Made by a program: the position numbers and the translations under genes. Below are positions 36,150 through 46,070 of a stretch of 64,000 nt of DNA, in pieces (position 1 is the stretch's first letter; every line of letters starts with the position of its first letter). A model generated the notes under the pieces. That model was not told where the DNA came from. It did not search any database and worked only from the letters and a program-made list of their open reading frames with translations. The DNA comes from Mastigias papua (lineage: Eukaryota; Cnidaria; Scyphozoa; Rhizostomeae; Mastigiidae): contig OZ025268.1 of the NCBI GenBank assembly GCA_964019165.1, positions 19,749,274 through 19,813,273 on the forward strand. Direction: 5' to 3'.

Positions 36150-38729
36150 TCAAATACCTTGAATAATGGCGGGAGCGTGAGTATCCTCCGGACGAGTGAT
36201 AGGAGGTGCCGTGACTGGTGTGCTAGGACGCGGTGAAGCGGTATTATCATCATCAGTACGAACATCAAAACTGTCACTTGGAAGATCCGTGTCCGCGAGA
36301 TCCGCAAAAGTGTCAATGTTCGATGGTATACTGATTGGACGCACAGATGGATCGTAGTAAGGCTTCATACGATTAGCATGGACGGGCACAGAAACAGGTT
36401 TATTATCACGAGTGCACAAACGAACGTGAACCGGGGAAAGTTTTGCGACAACACGACATGGTCCATGGTAATTGTGTGCCAACTTTTTGGAAAGACCTTT
36501 GCGAGATTTCGGCGTGTATACCCATACGCGGGAGCCAATGTCATATGTGACAGGACTGCTGGTTTTGTCATCTTGGCATTTCATACGTTGTTGAGCCAAT
36601 TTCGTATTAGAGTCCACGATGCGCTTAGCGTTCTCAAGATGCTCAATAACACGCGAACGAAGTTCGGAGACGGAAGAAAATGGACTATCACTATCTGGTG
36701 TACAAGGCATGGAACGATGTACACTCACAGGAGCCATTTGAGGTTCAGAACCAAAGTTGGTAATGGTATCCTCACTTAACTCTGTGAAGGAACCGATAAT
36801 TGTACCTTTATGTAAAACAAGCGAATCACTCGTTGGATTTAACAAACGAAAAGTAACATGGCCATCACTGTTGCAGGTAGATAGAGATGAAGCAGCCAGA
36901 AGACGATGATGAGAGGACAAACTAGGCACAGCTTCGATAAATCCTATTACAGGCTGCGGGGAAAACCGTGTGAAACCAGGTGGTATAGCAGTTTCAGAAT
37001 TGCCATCTATCACAAATGTGTGTGTGGTACGAACATCTGACACAAATGGAGGAGAATCATTAGAGACAAAAGAGATATCATTTGTCCCACAAAATGTAAC
37101 TAGTTCTGCACCAACATTAATCACTGCTGAAAATTCATGCAAGAAATCTCTACCGAGAACTACATTGTATGCTAGTCCAGGAACGACGAGAGCTTTGCAA
37201 ATGTATTCCGAGTTACCGAGTGTAACGGGAAAAGATGCACAGCCAGTGACAGAAACAGTGTTCCCATTTGCTGTACGAATACAATCAACAGCGTCGCATT
37301 TTTCAAGTAAAAATCGTGCACGCAAAATGTCGTTGAAAAACTTTTCACTTATAACAGTTACTGCAGCGCCAGTGTCTACTAATACCTGAAATGCTTGGCT
37401 TAATACCACACCCCAGATCAAAACATTTTTCTTTTCTTCAGTTGCATTTTTAACATGGGAAGAAATTGCAGGGACTTTTGGTGCAATTTTTGCTTTTTCG
37501 ACATATACAACATCAGTATCGAATCTGTTGGAAATGCTGTCAGAAGGGGGCTGCTCTTTGTACATAGTCCTGTCCTTTCTAACTTGTGCAGGATGGTGCT
37601 TATTCATAATATTTGGTGGGGTAACATCATAAATATGAGGGGTCTTCATTGTGCCCACTCGCGAAGAAGCTGTCTCGTTTAAATTAAAGCTGGTCTGAGG
37701 GCCGTTTCCAAATCCTGGAGGTGGAAAGGTGCGCTGAGCACTTTGGTTTTGGCTGCTTGCATGAAATTGACGTTCTCGACAATAGCGCGCGACATGTCCA
37801 ACCCGCATGCAATTGTTACAGATAGGCTGACCATCCGTTGTTCGTAAGTTTCTACCCCGGTGCGCATTCATAGGGCGTGTCTGACGAAATCGATTGATAG
37901 AACGACTAGGCGCGTTTTGTTCAAACCGAGCATCAATAGCAGCCAGTATATCACTTTTCACCTTTTGTAGTTCGTTACACGGATAACGCTGATCTGGGAT
38001 AGGATTTCCTATAGTGTTAATAGTTTCCCCGCAGATTGGTGCTATAGGCTGTGTGGCGGCTTTCTTTTGGGTGGCTAACGAAATAAGGAGGTTCACTTGG
38101 CCTTCGAGTTCCTTAATGCGCTGTTCTTGCTGAGGTAACTTTGCGCTAGGGGAGGAAGAAGTCAACCCGGGGGTTCGTTTTACTGCATCCGTTAATCGAG
38201 CAAAGTTCTCAGCTTCGGCAAAGTTTTTTGGCTGTTTTAGAATGACACTGTTTCGTAGCCTTTCATTCAGCCCGTTAATAAAAATATTCATCAAGTCATT
38301 GTCGGAAAGAGAGAGCCGCTGGCATTTTTTAATGATGTCCTCCGTATAAGTTGACAGTGGCTCCTCTACCCCCTGTTTCCTAGAATAGAGTTCTTGGCGA
38401 AAAAAGAATTCTAAACTCTCGGCTCCAAATCGTTCCTTAAGTGCATCTAGAAGGCTTTCTAAATCGCTTGTGGTTTCCTCGGGGAGGGTATAAAACCATG
38501 CACGCGCAGGGCCATCGAGAGCAAGTGGAATTACATTAATTTTACGGGCGTTACTCCAACCATAAAACTTGGAAATCTGTTCAAATTTCTTAATCCACTC
38601 TCTAACGTCTTGCTGTGGAAATCCGTGAAATGTTGGTAGTTTAAAGAGATCAGAGTGGGAGGTCCCCTGGATCGCAGCTTGCATACCGGTTGTTTCCTGA
38701 TTTGTGTCAGCCTGCTCTTGAAGCATCAC
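36150..38729 (-). CDS. Gag-protease-integrase C-terminus fusion ORF
   Basis: An 859-residue protein. Residues about 20-170 are the Gag capsid-like domain (GFPQQDVREWIKKFEQISKF, AWFYTL, FFFRQELYSRKQG). A CCHC knuckle, CNNCMRVGHVARYC, lies near residue 305. The aspartic protease motif VLVDTGAAVTVIS is near residue 450, with the later VVLGRDFL consistent with the rest of the fold. The sequence then jumps, near HRSMPCTPD (about 36705-36715), to the integrase C-terminal region: a helical segment (SRVIEHLENAKRIV), YDIGSRVWVYTP, GLSKKLAHNYHGPCRV and a C-terminal tail. The RT, RNase H and integrase catalytic core are absent. Unlike the left-hand element, protease is in the same frame as Gag, so no frameshift is needed. 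No stop interrupts the ORF, which suggests selection or youth. Confidence 0.93.
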   Translation of the reverse strand: MMLQEQADTNQETTGMQAAIQGTSHSDLFKLPTFHGFPQQDVREWIKKFEQISKFYGWSNARKINVIPLALDGPARAWFYTLPEETTSDLESLLDALKERFGAESLEFFFRQELYSRKQGVEEPLSTYTEDIIKKCQRLSLSDNDLMNIFINGLNERLRNSVILKQPKNFAEAENFARLTDAVKRTPGLTSSSPSAKLPQQEQRIKELEGQVNLLISLATQKKAATQPIAPICGETINTIGNPIPDQRYPCNELQKVKSDILAAIDARFEQNAPSRSINRFRQTRPMNAHRGRNLRTTDGQPICNNCMRVGHVARYCRERQFHASSQNQSAQRTFPPPGFGNGPQTSFNLNETASSRVGTMKTPHIYDVTPPNIMNKHHPAQVRKDRTMYKEQPPSDSISNRFDTDVVYVEKAKIAPKVPAISSHVKNATEEKKNVLIWGVVLSQAFQVLVDTGAAVTVISEKFFNDILRARFLLEKCDAVDCIRTANGNTVSVTGCASFPVTLGNSEYICKALVVPGLAYNVVLGRDFLHEFSAVINVGAELVTFCGTNDISFVSNDSPPFVSDVRTTHTFVIDGNSETAIPPGFTRFSPQPVIGFIEAVPSLSSHHRLLAASSLSTCNSDGHVTFRLLNPTSDSLVLHKGTIIGSFTELSEDTITNFGSEPQMAPVSVHRSMPCTPDSDSPFSSVSELRSRVIEHLENAKRIVDSNTKLAQQRMKCQDDKTSSPVTYDIGSRVWVYTPKSRKGLSKKLAHNYHGPCRVVAKLSPVHVRLCTRDNKPVSVPVHANRMKPYYDPSVRPISIPSNIDTFADLADTDLPSDSFDVRTDDDNTASPRPSTPVTAPPITRPEDTHAPAIIQGI
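37677..37683 (-). other. Vestigial slippery heptamer TTTAAAC in the fusion ORF
   Basis: The minus strand reads aat tta aac gag, so T TTA AAC is in the same phase and at the same place after the zinc knuckle as in the left-hand element (SLN there, NLN here). Here protease continues in the zero frame. The -1 frame meets a TGA about 50 nt downstream, so slippage would give a short Gag. The downstream stem is much weaker than in the other element. Confidence 0.6.
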
Positions 38730-39216
38730 GCGATATTAGGAAATCAATGCACTTATAACCCCAATACTCAAAAAGTGTCTGTAAATGTTTCTAAACTAAC
38801 TAAGTGGGACTGCTAAAACTTAAAACCTAAGATGCAAATTCTAAATCTAATTTTAATCTAAATCAATGTAAAATGAGTCTATATGTTTCACTATAAATTC
38901 GCCTCGGGGCTCAAACGTTAGATTCTACGTAAGTTCAACAGCTAAATAATGAAAGTCTTCGAAAATTGTAAAAACAAGTCAGTATATATTTCTTTATCCA
39001 ATAGCTTCTACTAGTTAGCGGCAACGGCAACTTTCATGCGTATCATATAAAGTCAAAATAGCAATCTGAACGATCTTCAGTACATCAAATCCAGTAATTC
39101 GCGAAATTAAAGATTTCTTCACTTGCTTCCGATAAACTTGAACGTCACAATACACACAATAATAACAATGTTCTTCGACTCTTCTTCTTCAAGGGGGTCA
39201 CGTCTCGGTCACCAGA
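38730..39216 (-). other. Leader and primer-binding site of the deleted Gypsy element
   Basis: Two bases inside the 5' LTR the minus strand reads TGGTGACCGAGACGTGAC (39214-39197), a TGG-starting primer-binding site placed exactly as in the left-hand element but with a different sequence. About 470 nt of leader precede the ATG at 38729; nothing else is recognised in it. Confidence 0.72.
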
Positions 39217-39744
39217 TGTTAAACCACAACTTCTTTCAGGTTTAACTAAAGAATATATATACTAATACAAATGATCAACTTACGACCTTTCTTAACCTTG
39301 GCGTGTCTTTTATTCTTTAGTGAGCGGCGGGGTTGGCGTCTTATAACTTTCGTCTTGCGTCTTACATCTATGCTTACACTTAATAGTTAACTAGGGTTAA
39401 CTTTCTAGGGGCAACTCAAATCTTGCCTTCAACTTAATAGCGGCTTCTTCTCTAGCGTCAGGATCGTCGTCTTCTTAACTCGGCTTAATTCTGTTACGAC
39501 TACTGGACTGGAGGACGAGGGGACCTAATTATTAACTAAACTGGCACGCCTAATAATACCAAATACGGTAAACAGAACAAATCTAAAATTATTACAAATA
39601 ACGTAGTACAACACCCAAAACAATAGTCAGTAAAATTCCAAATTAACAAAGCAGCAAGCTATTAAGAGCCCTGGCACTGATTTCCGCCACGCGAGCGATG
39701 AACGTGCAGTTGTAACTGTTCACGTGTTCGATATATGTTCAACA
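39217..39744 (-). repeat. 5' LTR of the deleted Gypsy element, 528 bp
   Basis: It matches the LTR at 35561-36088 with three substitutions. In element orientation it precedes the primer-binding site, so it is the 5' LTR and should carry the promoter. The right flank is taag, the second copy of the target duplication, after which the satellite continues. Confidence 0.96.
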
Positions 39745-42700
39745 TAAGGCTATAACCTTGGTATTTTGCCCAAAAATGACCAAAATTCAAATTCATTCAT
39801 TTTGATTGCAGATTGAAAAGTGATGAAAATGAGCGATTTTTGGCCAAAAAGTAAGGCTATAACCTTGGTATTTTGCCCAAAAATGACCAAAATTCAAATT
39901 CATTCATTTTGATTGCAGATTGAAAAGTGATGAAAATGAGCGATTTTTGGCCAAAAAGTAAGGCTATAACCTTGGTATTTTGCCCAAAAATGACCAAAAT
40001 TCAAATTCATTCATTTTGATTGCAGATTGAAAAGTGATGAAACTGAGCGATTTTTGGCCAAAAAGTAAGGCTATAACCTTGGTATTTTGCCCAAAAATGA
40101 CCAAAATTCAACTTCATTCATTTTGATTGCAGATTGAAAAGTGATGAAAATGAGCGATTTTTGGCCAAACAGTAAGGCTATAACCTTGGTATTTTGCCCA
40201 AAAATGACCAAAATTCAAATTCATTCATTTTGATTGCAGATTGAAAAGTGATGAAAATGAGCGATTTTTGGCCAAAAAGTAAGGCTATAACCTTGGTATT
40301 TTGCCCAAAAATGATCAAAATTCAAATTCATTCATTTTGATTGCAGATTGAAAAGTGATGAAAATGAGCGATTTTTGGCCAAAAAGTAAGGCTATAACCT
40401 TGGTATTTTGCCCAAAAATGACCAAAATTCAAATTCATTCATTTTGATTGCAGATTGAAAAGTGATGAAAATGAGCGATGTTTGGCCAAAAAGTAAGGCT
40501 ATAACCTTGGTATTTTGCCCACAAATGACCAAAATTCAAATTCATTCATTTTGATTGCAGATTGACAAGTGATGAAAATGAGCGATTTTTGGCCAATAAG
40601 TAAGGCTATAACCTTGGTATTTTGCCCAAAAATGACCAAAATTCAAATTCATTCATTTTGATTGCAGATTGAAAAGTGATGAAAATGAGCGATTTTTGGC
40701 CAAAAAGTAAGGCTATAACCTTGGTATTTTGCCCACATATGACCAAAATTCAAATTCATTCATTTTGATTGCAGATTGAAAAGTGATGAAAATGAACGCT
40801 TTTTGGCCAAAAAGTAAGGCTATAACCTTGGTATTTTGCCCAAAAATGACCAAAATTCAAATTCATTCATTTTGATTGCAGATTGAAAAGTGATGAAAAT
40901 GAGCGATTTTTGGCCAAAAAGTAAGGCTATAACCTTGGTATTTTGCCCAAAAATGACCAAAATTCAAATTCATTCATTTTGATTGCAGATTGAAAAGTGA
41001 TGAAAATGAGCGATTTTTGGCCAAAAAGTAAGGCTATAACCTTGGTATTTTGCCCAAAAATGACCAAAATTCAAATTCATTCATTTTGATTGCAGATTGA
41101 AAAGTGATGAAAATGAGCGATGTTTGGCCAAAAAGTAAGGCTAGAACCTTGGTATTTTGCCCAAAAATGACCAAAATTCAAATTCATTCATTTTGATTGC
41201 AGATTGAAAAGTGATGAAAATGAGCGATGTTTGGCCAAAAAGTAAGGCTAGAACCTTGGTATTTTGTCCAAAAATGACCAAAATTCAAATTCATTCATTT
41301 TGATTGCAGATTGAAAAGTGATGAAAATGAGCGATTTGTGGCCAAAAAGTAAGGCTATAACCTTGGTATTTTGCCCAAAAATGACCAAAATTCAAATTCA
41401 TTCAGTTTGATTGCAGATTGAAAAGTGATGAAAATGAGCGATTTTTGGCCAAAAAGTAAGGCTATAACCTTGGTATTTTGCCCAAAACTGACCAAAATTC
41501 AAATTCATTCATTTTGATTGCAGATTGAAAAGTGATGAAAATGAGCGATTTTTGGCCAAAAAGTAAGGCTATAACCTTGGTATTTTGCCCAAAAATGACC
41601 AAAATTCAAATTCATTCATTTTGATTGCAGATTGAAAAGTGATGAAAATGAGCGATTTTTGGCCAAAAAGTAAGGCTATAACCTTGGTATTTTGCCCAAA
41701 AATGACCAAAATTCAAATTCATTCATTTTGATTGCAGATTGAAAAGTGATGAAAATGAGCGATTTTTGGCCAAAAAGTAAGGCTATAACCTTGGTATTTT
41801 GCCCAAACATGACCAAAATTCAAATTCATTCATTTTGATTGCAGATTGAAAAGTGATGAAAATGAGCGATTTTTGGCCAAAAAGTAAGGCTATAACCTTG
41901 GTAGTTTGCCCAAAAATGACCAAAATTCAAATTCATTCATTTTGATTGCAGATTGAAAAGTGATGAAAATGAGCGATTTTTGGCCAAAAAGTAAGGCTAT
42001 AACCTTGGTATTTTGCCCAAAAATGACCAAAATTCAAATTCATTCATTTTGATTGCAGATTGAAAAGTGATGAAAATGAGCGATTTTTGGCCAAAAAGTA
42101 AGGCTATAACCTTGGTATTTTGCCCAAAAATGACCAAAATTCAAATTCATTCATTTTGATTGCAGATTGAAAAGTGATGAAAATGAGCGATTTTTGGCCA
42201 AAAAGTAAGGCTATAACCTTGGTATTTTGCCCAAAAATGACCAAAATTCAAATTCATTCATTTTGATTGCAGATTGACAAGTGATGAAAATGAGCGATTT
42301 TTGGCCAAAAAGTAAGGCTATAACCTTGGTATTTTGCCCAAACATGACCAAAATTCAAATTCATTCATTTTGATTGCAGATTGAAAAGTGATGAAAATGA
42401 GCGATTTTTGGCCAAAAAGTAAGGCTATAACCTTGGTATTTTGCCCAAAAATGACCAAAATTCAAATTCATTCATTTTGATTGCAGATTGAAAAGTGATG
42501 AAAATGAGCGATTTTTGGCCAAAAAGTAAGGCTATAACCTTGGTATTTTGCCCAAAAATGACCAAAATTCAAATTCATTCATATTGATTGCAGATTGAAA
42601 AGTGATGAAAATGAGCGATGTTTGGCCAAAAAGTAAGGCTATAACCTTGGTATTTTGCCCAAAAATGACCAAAATTCAAATTCATTCATTTTGATTGCAG

Positions 42701-43026
42701 ATTGAAAAGTGATGAAAATGAGCGATTTTTGGCCAAAAAGTAAGGCTATAACCTTGGTATTTTGCCCAAAAATGACCAAAATTCAAATTCATTCATTTTG
42801 ATTGCAGATTGAAAAGTGATGAAAATGAGCGATTTTTGGCCAAAAAGTAAGGCTATAACCTTGGTATTTTGCCCAAAAATGACCAAAATTCAAATTCATT
42901 CATTTTGATTGCAGATTGAAAAGTGATGAAAATGAGCGATTTTTGGCCAAAAAGTAAGGCTATAACCTTGGTATTTTGCCCAAAAATGACCAAAATTCAA
43001 ATTCATTCAATGTGATTGCATATTGA
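39745..43026. repeat. 107-bp satellite array, block D (about 31 copies) and array end
   Basis: It continues block C directly after the LTR element. Copies are homogeneous almost to the end. The last monomer becomes divergent (attcaatgtgattgcatattgag) and the array stops near 43026. This is the only true array boundary in the window, because the left end lies beyond the left-hand Gypsy element. Confidence 0.97.
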
Positions 43027-43223
43027 GTAGACTGCTGTATACAAAAACTTTGTAATGAAGATGCTCTTTTGTTGTCTATCAATATCAAATGATTAAAACA
43101 CAAAAATGGTTACATTCTACTGTGCCATCTAAAGCAGGGATAGACACAAGTCCATCTGGTCCCCACTTTGGAAGGCACTTACAATTCTTTTACTTAATTA
43201 AGCAACAAAAAAGTAGAATCCAA

Positions 43224-43328
43224 GGTAGCTTTGTACCAAATAATACAAAAAAGCCTAAAAACTTTCTGTGAAATCCAATGTGGTTTATATATTGTAAGGC
43301 TTAATAGATTATTTGGCACCAAGCTACC
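43224..43328. repeat. Imperfect inverted repeat, 33-bp arms
   Basis: The left arm starts ggtagctttgtaccaaataa (43224-43256). The right arm ends ttatttggcaccaagctacc (43296-43328). They pair with a few mismatches around a loop of about 40 bp. It lies in the 400 bp between the satellite and the LINE stop codon. It may be a small foldback element or part of the LINE 3' region. The rest of 43027-43429 shows only a CT/TA-rich stretch at 43377-43430. Confidence 0.6.
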
Positions 43329-43429
43329 TGACACAACTAACAATGGTAGGGGGCGGGGTCGCTGCTGTTTACTTGCTTAGTCTCTACTCTACTCTACTTC
43401 TTAGTTTCTAGTCTCTACTTTCTTAGTAT

Positions 43430-45490
43430 TCAATTAAAGCGCTTTGTTGCATTGATGAACGAAATTGTTGCTTCTATGATAATTCTGTTTTCAACTAAAT
43501 TTAGATTTTTACTCCCAAATAGAAGCAAACTGCACAGTGTATCTGAATTCAATTTGCTTATGTCTAAACTAATGATGATAAGCTGGCGAAAGAGATCTCT
43601 ACGCATCAAGTCAAACTGGTGGCAGTGCAGGAGAAAGTGCTTGTTATCCTCAATGCCTTTCCCACACATACAAGTTGGGCTACTACAATCAAAGTTGTGT
43701 CGAAATCTGTGCTCATTCAGTGCGCTGAAGTTCACACGCAACTTTGTCAGCTTTTTGATACCTTCTATATCAAAGACATCATAAACAGTGTTTTTAGGTG
43801 GTCTTATAATTGCAAGTAGTTTCTGTTTAAACTCGGATATGGATTGTGAATTTTTGATGTCATGATCTAGCAGATTCCATTCATAAAGAACATTTTGGAA
43901 GTATGTATGCGAGAAACGAGTAGTTCTGGCGACATTCTGATCGTATGCGCGGGACTTTCTTAAGTTGTAAAATTGTTCGCGTTCAGGCGGTATTTCAGCG
44001 AAGAGGTACCCAGGTGAACCTGTTTTCCGTAGGTTGTAAAAATGACATAAGCGTCTGTACCACCTTCTGTGATATAGCTCTTCCCAACCTAGTTCATCGT
44101 ACAGTTTTTGCCTATTTGTACCTCTCCATGCTCCGGTTACGGCTAATGCTGCATGATACTGGGTTTGTTCGAGACGTTTTGTGACATTTAATATCATTTC
44201 AGGATCATACCTATGGTAGATAATATCACCATAGTCAAGGTGGGGTCTGACATAAAGCTTGTAAACTTGATCAAGCACATTTCTAGAGACATACTTAGAG
44301 ATATACCTTATTATTCCAATCCCTCTCCTCGCTTTGAGGATAGCCTCCCTGATATGGCTTTGAAAACTTAGCTTTGAGTCAAGAACAATTCCGATGTGCT
44401 TGTGTTCCATTTTTCTATCAATATCATCAGTTCCTAGTGTTAAGGGATCATGCAAGGGTTTATCCCTTTTGGTCGAAAAAATCACTTCCTCTGTTTTGTC
44501 CGCATTGAAGTACATTTTCCATCGCCACGACCACAAGCGCAATAGCTCAAGATCCCTATTTAGTTCCTCAATACTTCTATCATTCCGAACAACGGAGAAG
44601 AGTGAAGTGTCGTCAGCAAAAAGCTTAATATCACAGCGAACATTGTCAACAATGTCATTTGTGTAAACCAGGAAAAACAGTGGCCCTAGAACCGAGCCTT
44701 GTGGGACCCCGGCAGATACAGTAGCCCACCTTGAGCATTTTCCATTCAACAAGACGCGCTGCTGACGATCAGTTAAGAAGTTGCGGATTAAGATCAATAG
44801 ATCCCCTGATACGCCACAACATTTGAGCTTATAAAGTAACCCCTCATGCCAAACTCTATCAAATGCCTTAGACAAGTCTAGAAAGACTGCTCGTGTTTCT
44901 TTGGAGGGAATTTCTTCAAAAGCACTGTAAATTTTGTGAGTGATGGATAAAAGTTGGTTGATCGCTGAATCACCAGGTCGAAACCCAGATTGATGTTGTG
45001 TTATTAAACCATGGTCACAAAGATGACAATAGAATACGTCAAAGATGATCTTTTCGAAGATCTTTCCAAAAATTGGCAGTAGAGAGATTGGCCGATAATT
45101 CTGCTTGCTCTGCCTACTGTCTTTTTTATGGACTGGGATGATGTTTGCTTTCTTCCACATGGTTAGATAGATTCCTGTTTCAAGGCATTTTCCAAAAATC
45201 AAGCATAGTGGTTCGACAATGGAAGTATCGCAGATTTTGATCATTGAAATTGATATGTCATCACAACCATGAGCCTTTGTGGTGTCCAGTGCCCGAATTA
45301 ATTTGGTTACTTTTTCCCTATCTATGTCAAGACTTTGAAGAAGAGCGCTGCACGTTGGTTGATAGTTTGGAAGAGTGCTGCTGTTCACGATAGTGGAACA
45401 CTGTTGAACAAAATGCTCATTTAGGATGTCAGCTTTCGTTTGCACATTTGTCACAAAGATTCCATTTTCAAGTAACGGAGGGATATTCAA
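43430..45490 (-). CDS. LINE reverse transcriptase
   Basis: 686 residues. RT motifs appear in order: ANIIPVHKKDSRQSKQNYRPISLLP (about 115-138), QSGFRPGDSAINQL (167-180), catalytic FLDLSKAFDRV with Asp 205, GVPQGSVLGPLFFLVYTNDI (261-280) and the catalytic FADD (291-294). A C-terminal part with CMCGKGIEDNKHFLLHC is the Cys/His segment common at the end of LINE polyproteins. The enzyme would copy LINE RNA at a nicked target. The listed ATG is not the natural start: homology continues upstream in the next frame (45487-45925), so this is the distal part of a larger ORF2 that is broken by a frameshift. Confidence 0.9.
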   Translation of the reverse strand: MNIPPLLENGIFVTNVQTKADILNEHFVQQCSTIVNSSTLPNYQPTCSALLQSLDIDREKVTKLIRALDTTKAHGCDDISISMIKICDTSIVEPLCLIFGKCLETGIYLTMWKKANIIPVHKKDSRQSKQNYRPISLLPIFGKIFEKIIFDVFYCHLCDHGLITQHQSGFRPGDSAINQLLSITHKIYSAFEEIPSKETRAVFLDLSKAFDRVWHEGLLYKLKCCGVSGDLLILIRNFLTDRQQRVLLNGKCSRWATVSAGVPQGSVLGPLFFLVYTNDIVDNVRCDIKLFADDTSLFSVVRNDRSIEELNRDLELLRLWSWRWKMYFNADKTEEVIFSTKRDKPLHDPLTLGTDDIDRKMEHKHIGIVLDSKLSFQSHIREAILKARRGIGIIRYISKYVSRNVLDQVYKLYVRPHLDYGDIIYHRYDPEMILNVTKRLEQTQYHAALAVTGAWRGTNRQKLYDELGWEELYHRRWYRRLCHFYNLRKTGSPGYLFAEIPPEREQFYNLRKSRAYDQNVARTTRFSHTYFQNVLYEWNLLDHDIKNSQSISEFKQKLLAIIRPPKNTVYDVFDIEGIKKLTKLRVNFSALNEHRFRHNFDCSSPTCMCGKGIEDNKHFLLHCHQFDLMRRDLFRQLIIISLDISKLNSDTLCSLLLFGSKNLNLVENRIIIEATISFINATKRFN

Positions 45491-45925
45491 GGTTTTTTCT
45501 TATTTATCAATCTGTTTAAAATCGCCCAGTAAGCCTTTATACCTTGGGCAGGATCAGACAACTTACGACCCATGGTTGAAAAGTAGTTTTCTTTGGCCTT
45601 GGTAATCAATCTAGAAGTTTCATTTCGGACTTCCTTCACTAGATTCCAGTCCTCCAACCTTCGGCCACGATCTTTGTATTTTCTAAAAACTCTATGCTTC
45701 CGTTTTATTGCAGTTTTTAATTCAGGAGTAGTCCATGGTGGATCTTTGTCGTTGCACTTTATAACTTTGTTGGGAATATTTGCAGATAGAATTGCAAAAA
45801 TGGTGCCCGTGAACAATTCCGTCATTTCATTCAAACCAAAGCCCGCAAATCTTGATTGCCAATCAATGTCACTTATGAGCTCTCTAATCTCTCTCCTGAG
45901 ATGGTCTCCAGAGGATGCTCGAATT
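45487..45925 (-). pseudogene. Upstream part of the LINE ORF2, frameshifted from the RT
   Basis: The frame reads through DIDWQSRF, DPPWTTPELKTAIKRKHRVF and AYWAILNRLINKKKP, the typical segment between endonuclease and RT. It then hits TGA, while the RT frame continues with LNIPPLL. The switch falls in a run of six A followed by CC (about 45500). One missing A explains it. A -1 slip on the A run would also restore the frame, but the codon phase is not the standard slippery one, so simple decay is more likely. The frame is open rightwards only to a stop near 45925. Confidence 0.8.
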
Positions 45926-46070
45926 TAAGGTCATAGAAGGTATAAATGAGATAAACTATGCTTTCTAAGGCATCGAATGCAAGTAATAAAAAACCTTATA
46001 AAGCACTGATGTGAAAACTATGAAATACAAAAGATAGTTAAAGAGTTAAAGCAAAAAATATGTATTTTGC

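Larger units (their letters stand above)
35561..39744 (-). mobile_element. Complete Gypsy-lineage LTR element with RT, RNase H and integrase core deleted
   Basis: Two 528-bp LTRs (35561-36088 and 39217-39744) flank a 3128-bp interior, 4184 bp in all. The 4-bp target duplication taag is at 35557-35560 and 39745-39748. The LTRs differ at three positions (G/A near 35611, A/C near 35952, A/G near 36040), about 0.6%, so the insertion is recent. The interior has a primer-binding site and leader, one 859-codon ORF, and a polypurine tract. The ORF contains Gag, protease and the integrase C-terminal region, so the element cannot reverse-transcribe or integrate by itself. Complete ends, target duplication and an undamaged ORF suggest it was mobilised in trans by a full-length relative. 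Alternatively the deletion could have occurred after insertion. Confidence 0.93.
43430..45925 (-). mobile_element. 5'-truncated LINE (non-LTR retrotransposon)
   Basis: On the minus strand it comprises the end of the endonuclease-RT linker, a complete RT domain and a C-terminal Cys/His region. Homology to a LINE polyprotein stops near 45925, where the frame meets a stop and unrelated sequence begins. The endonuclease and any ORF1 are missing. Loss of the 5' end is the usual result of incomplete target-primed reverse transcription. The insertion lies only about 145 bp beyond the stop codon of the JmjC gene and in the same orientation. No poly(A) tail or clear target duplication was identified, so the left limit is uncertain (somewhere between 43330 and 43430). 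RT motifs fit the Jockey/CR1 group, but the clade is not settled. Confidence 0.88.

Noticed and set aside
4026..43026. CRISPR-like regular repeats
   Set aside because: There are no unique spacers, monomers are directly adjacent, and the genome is eukaryotic.
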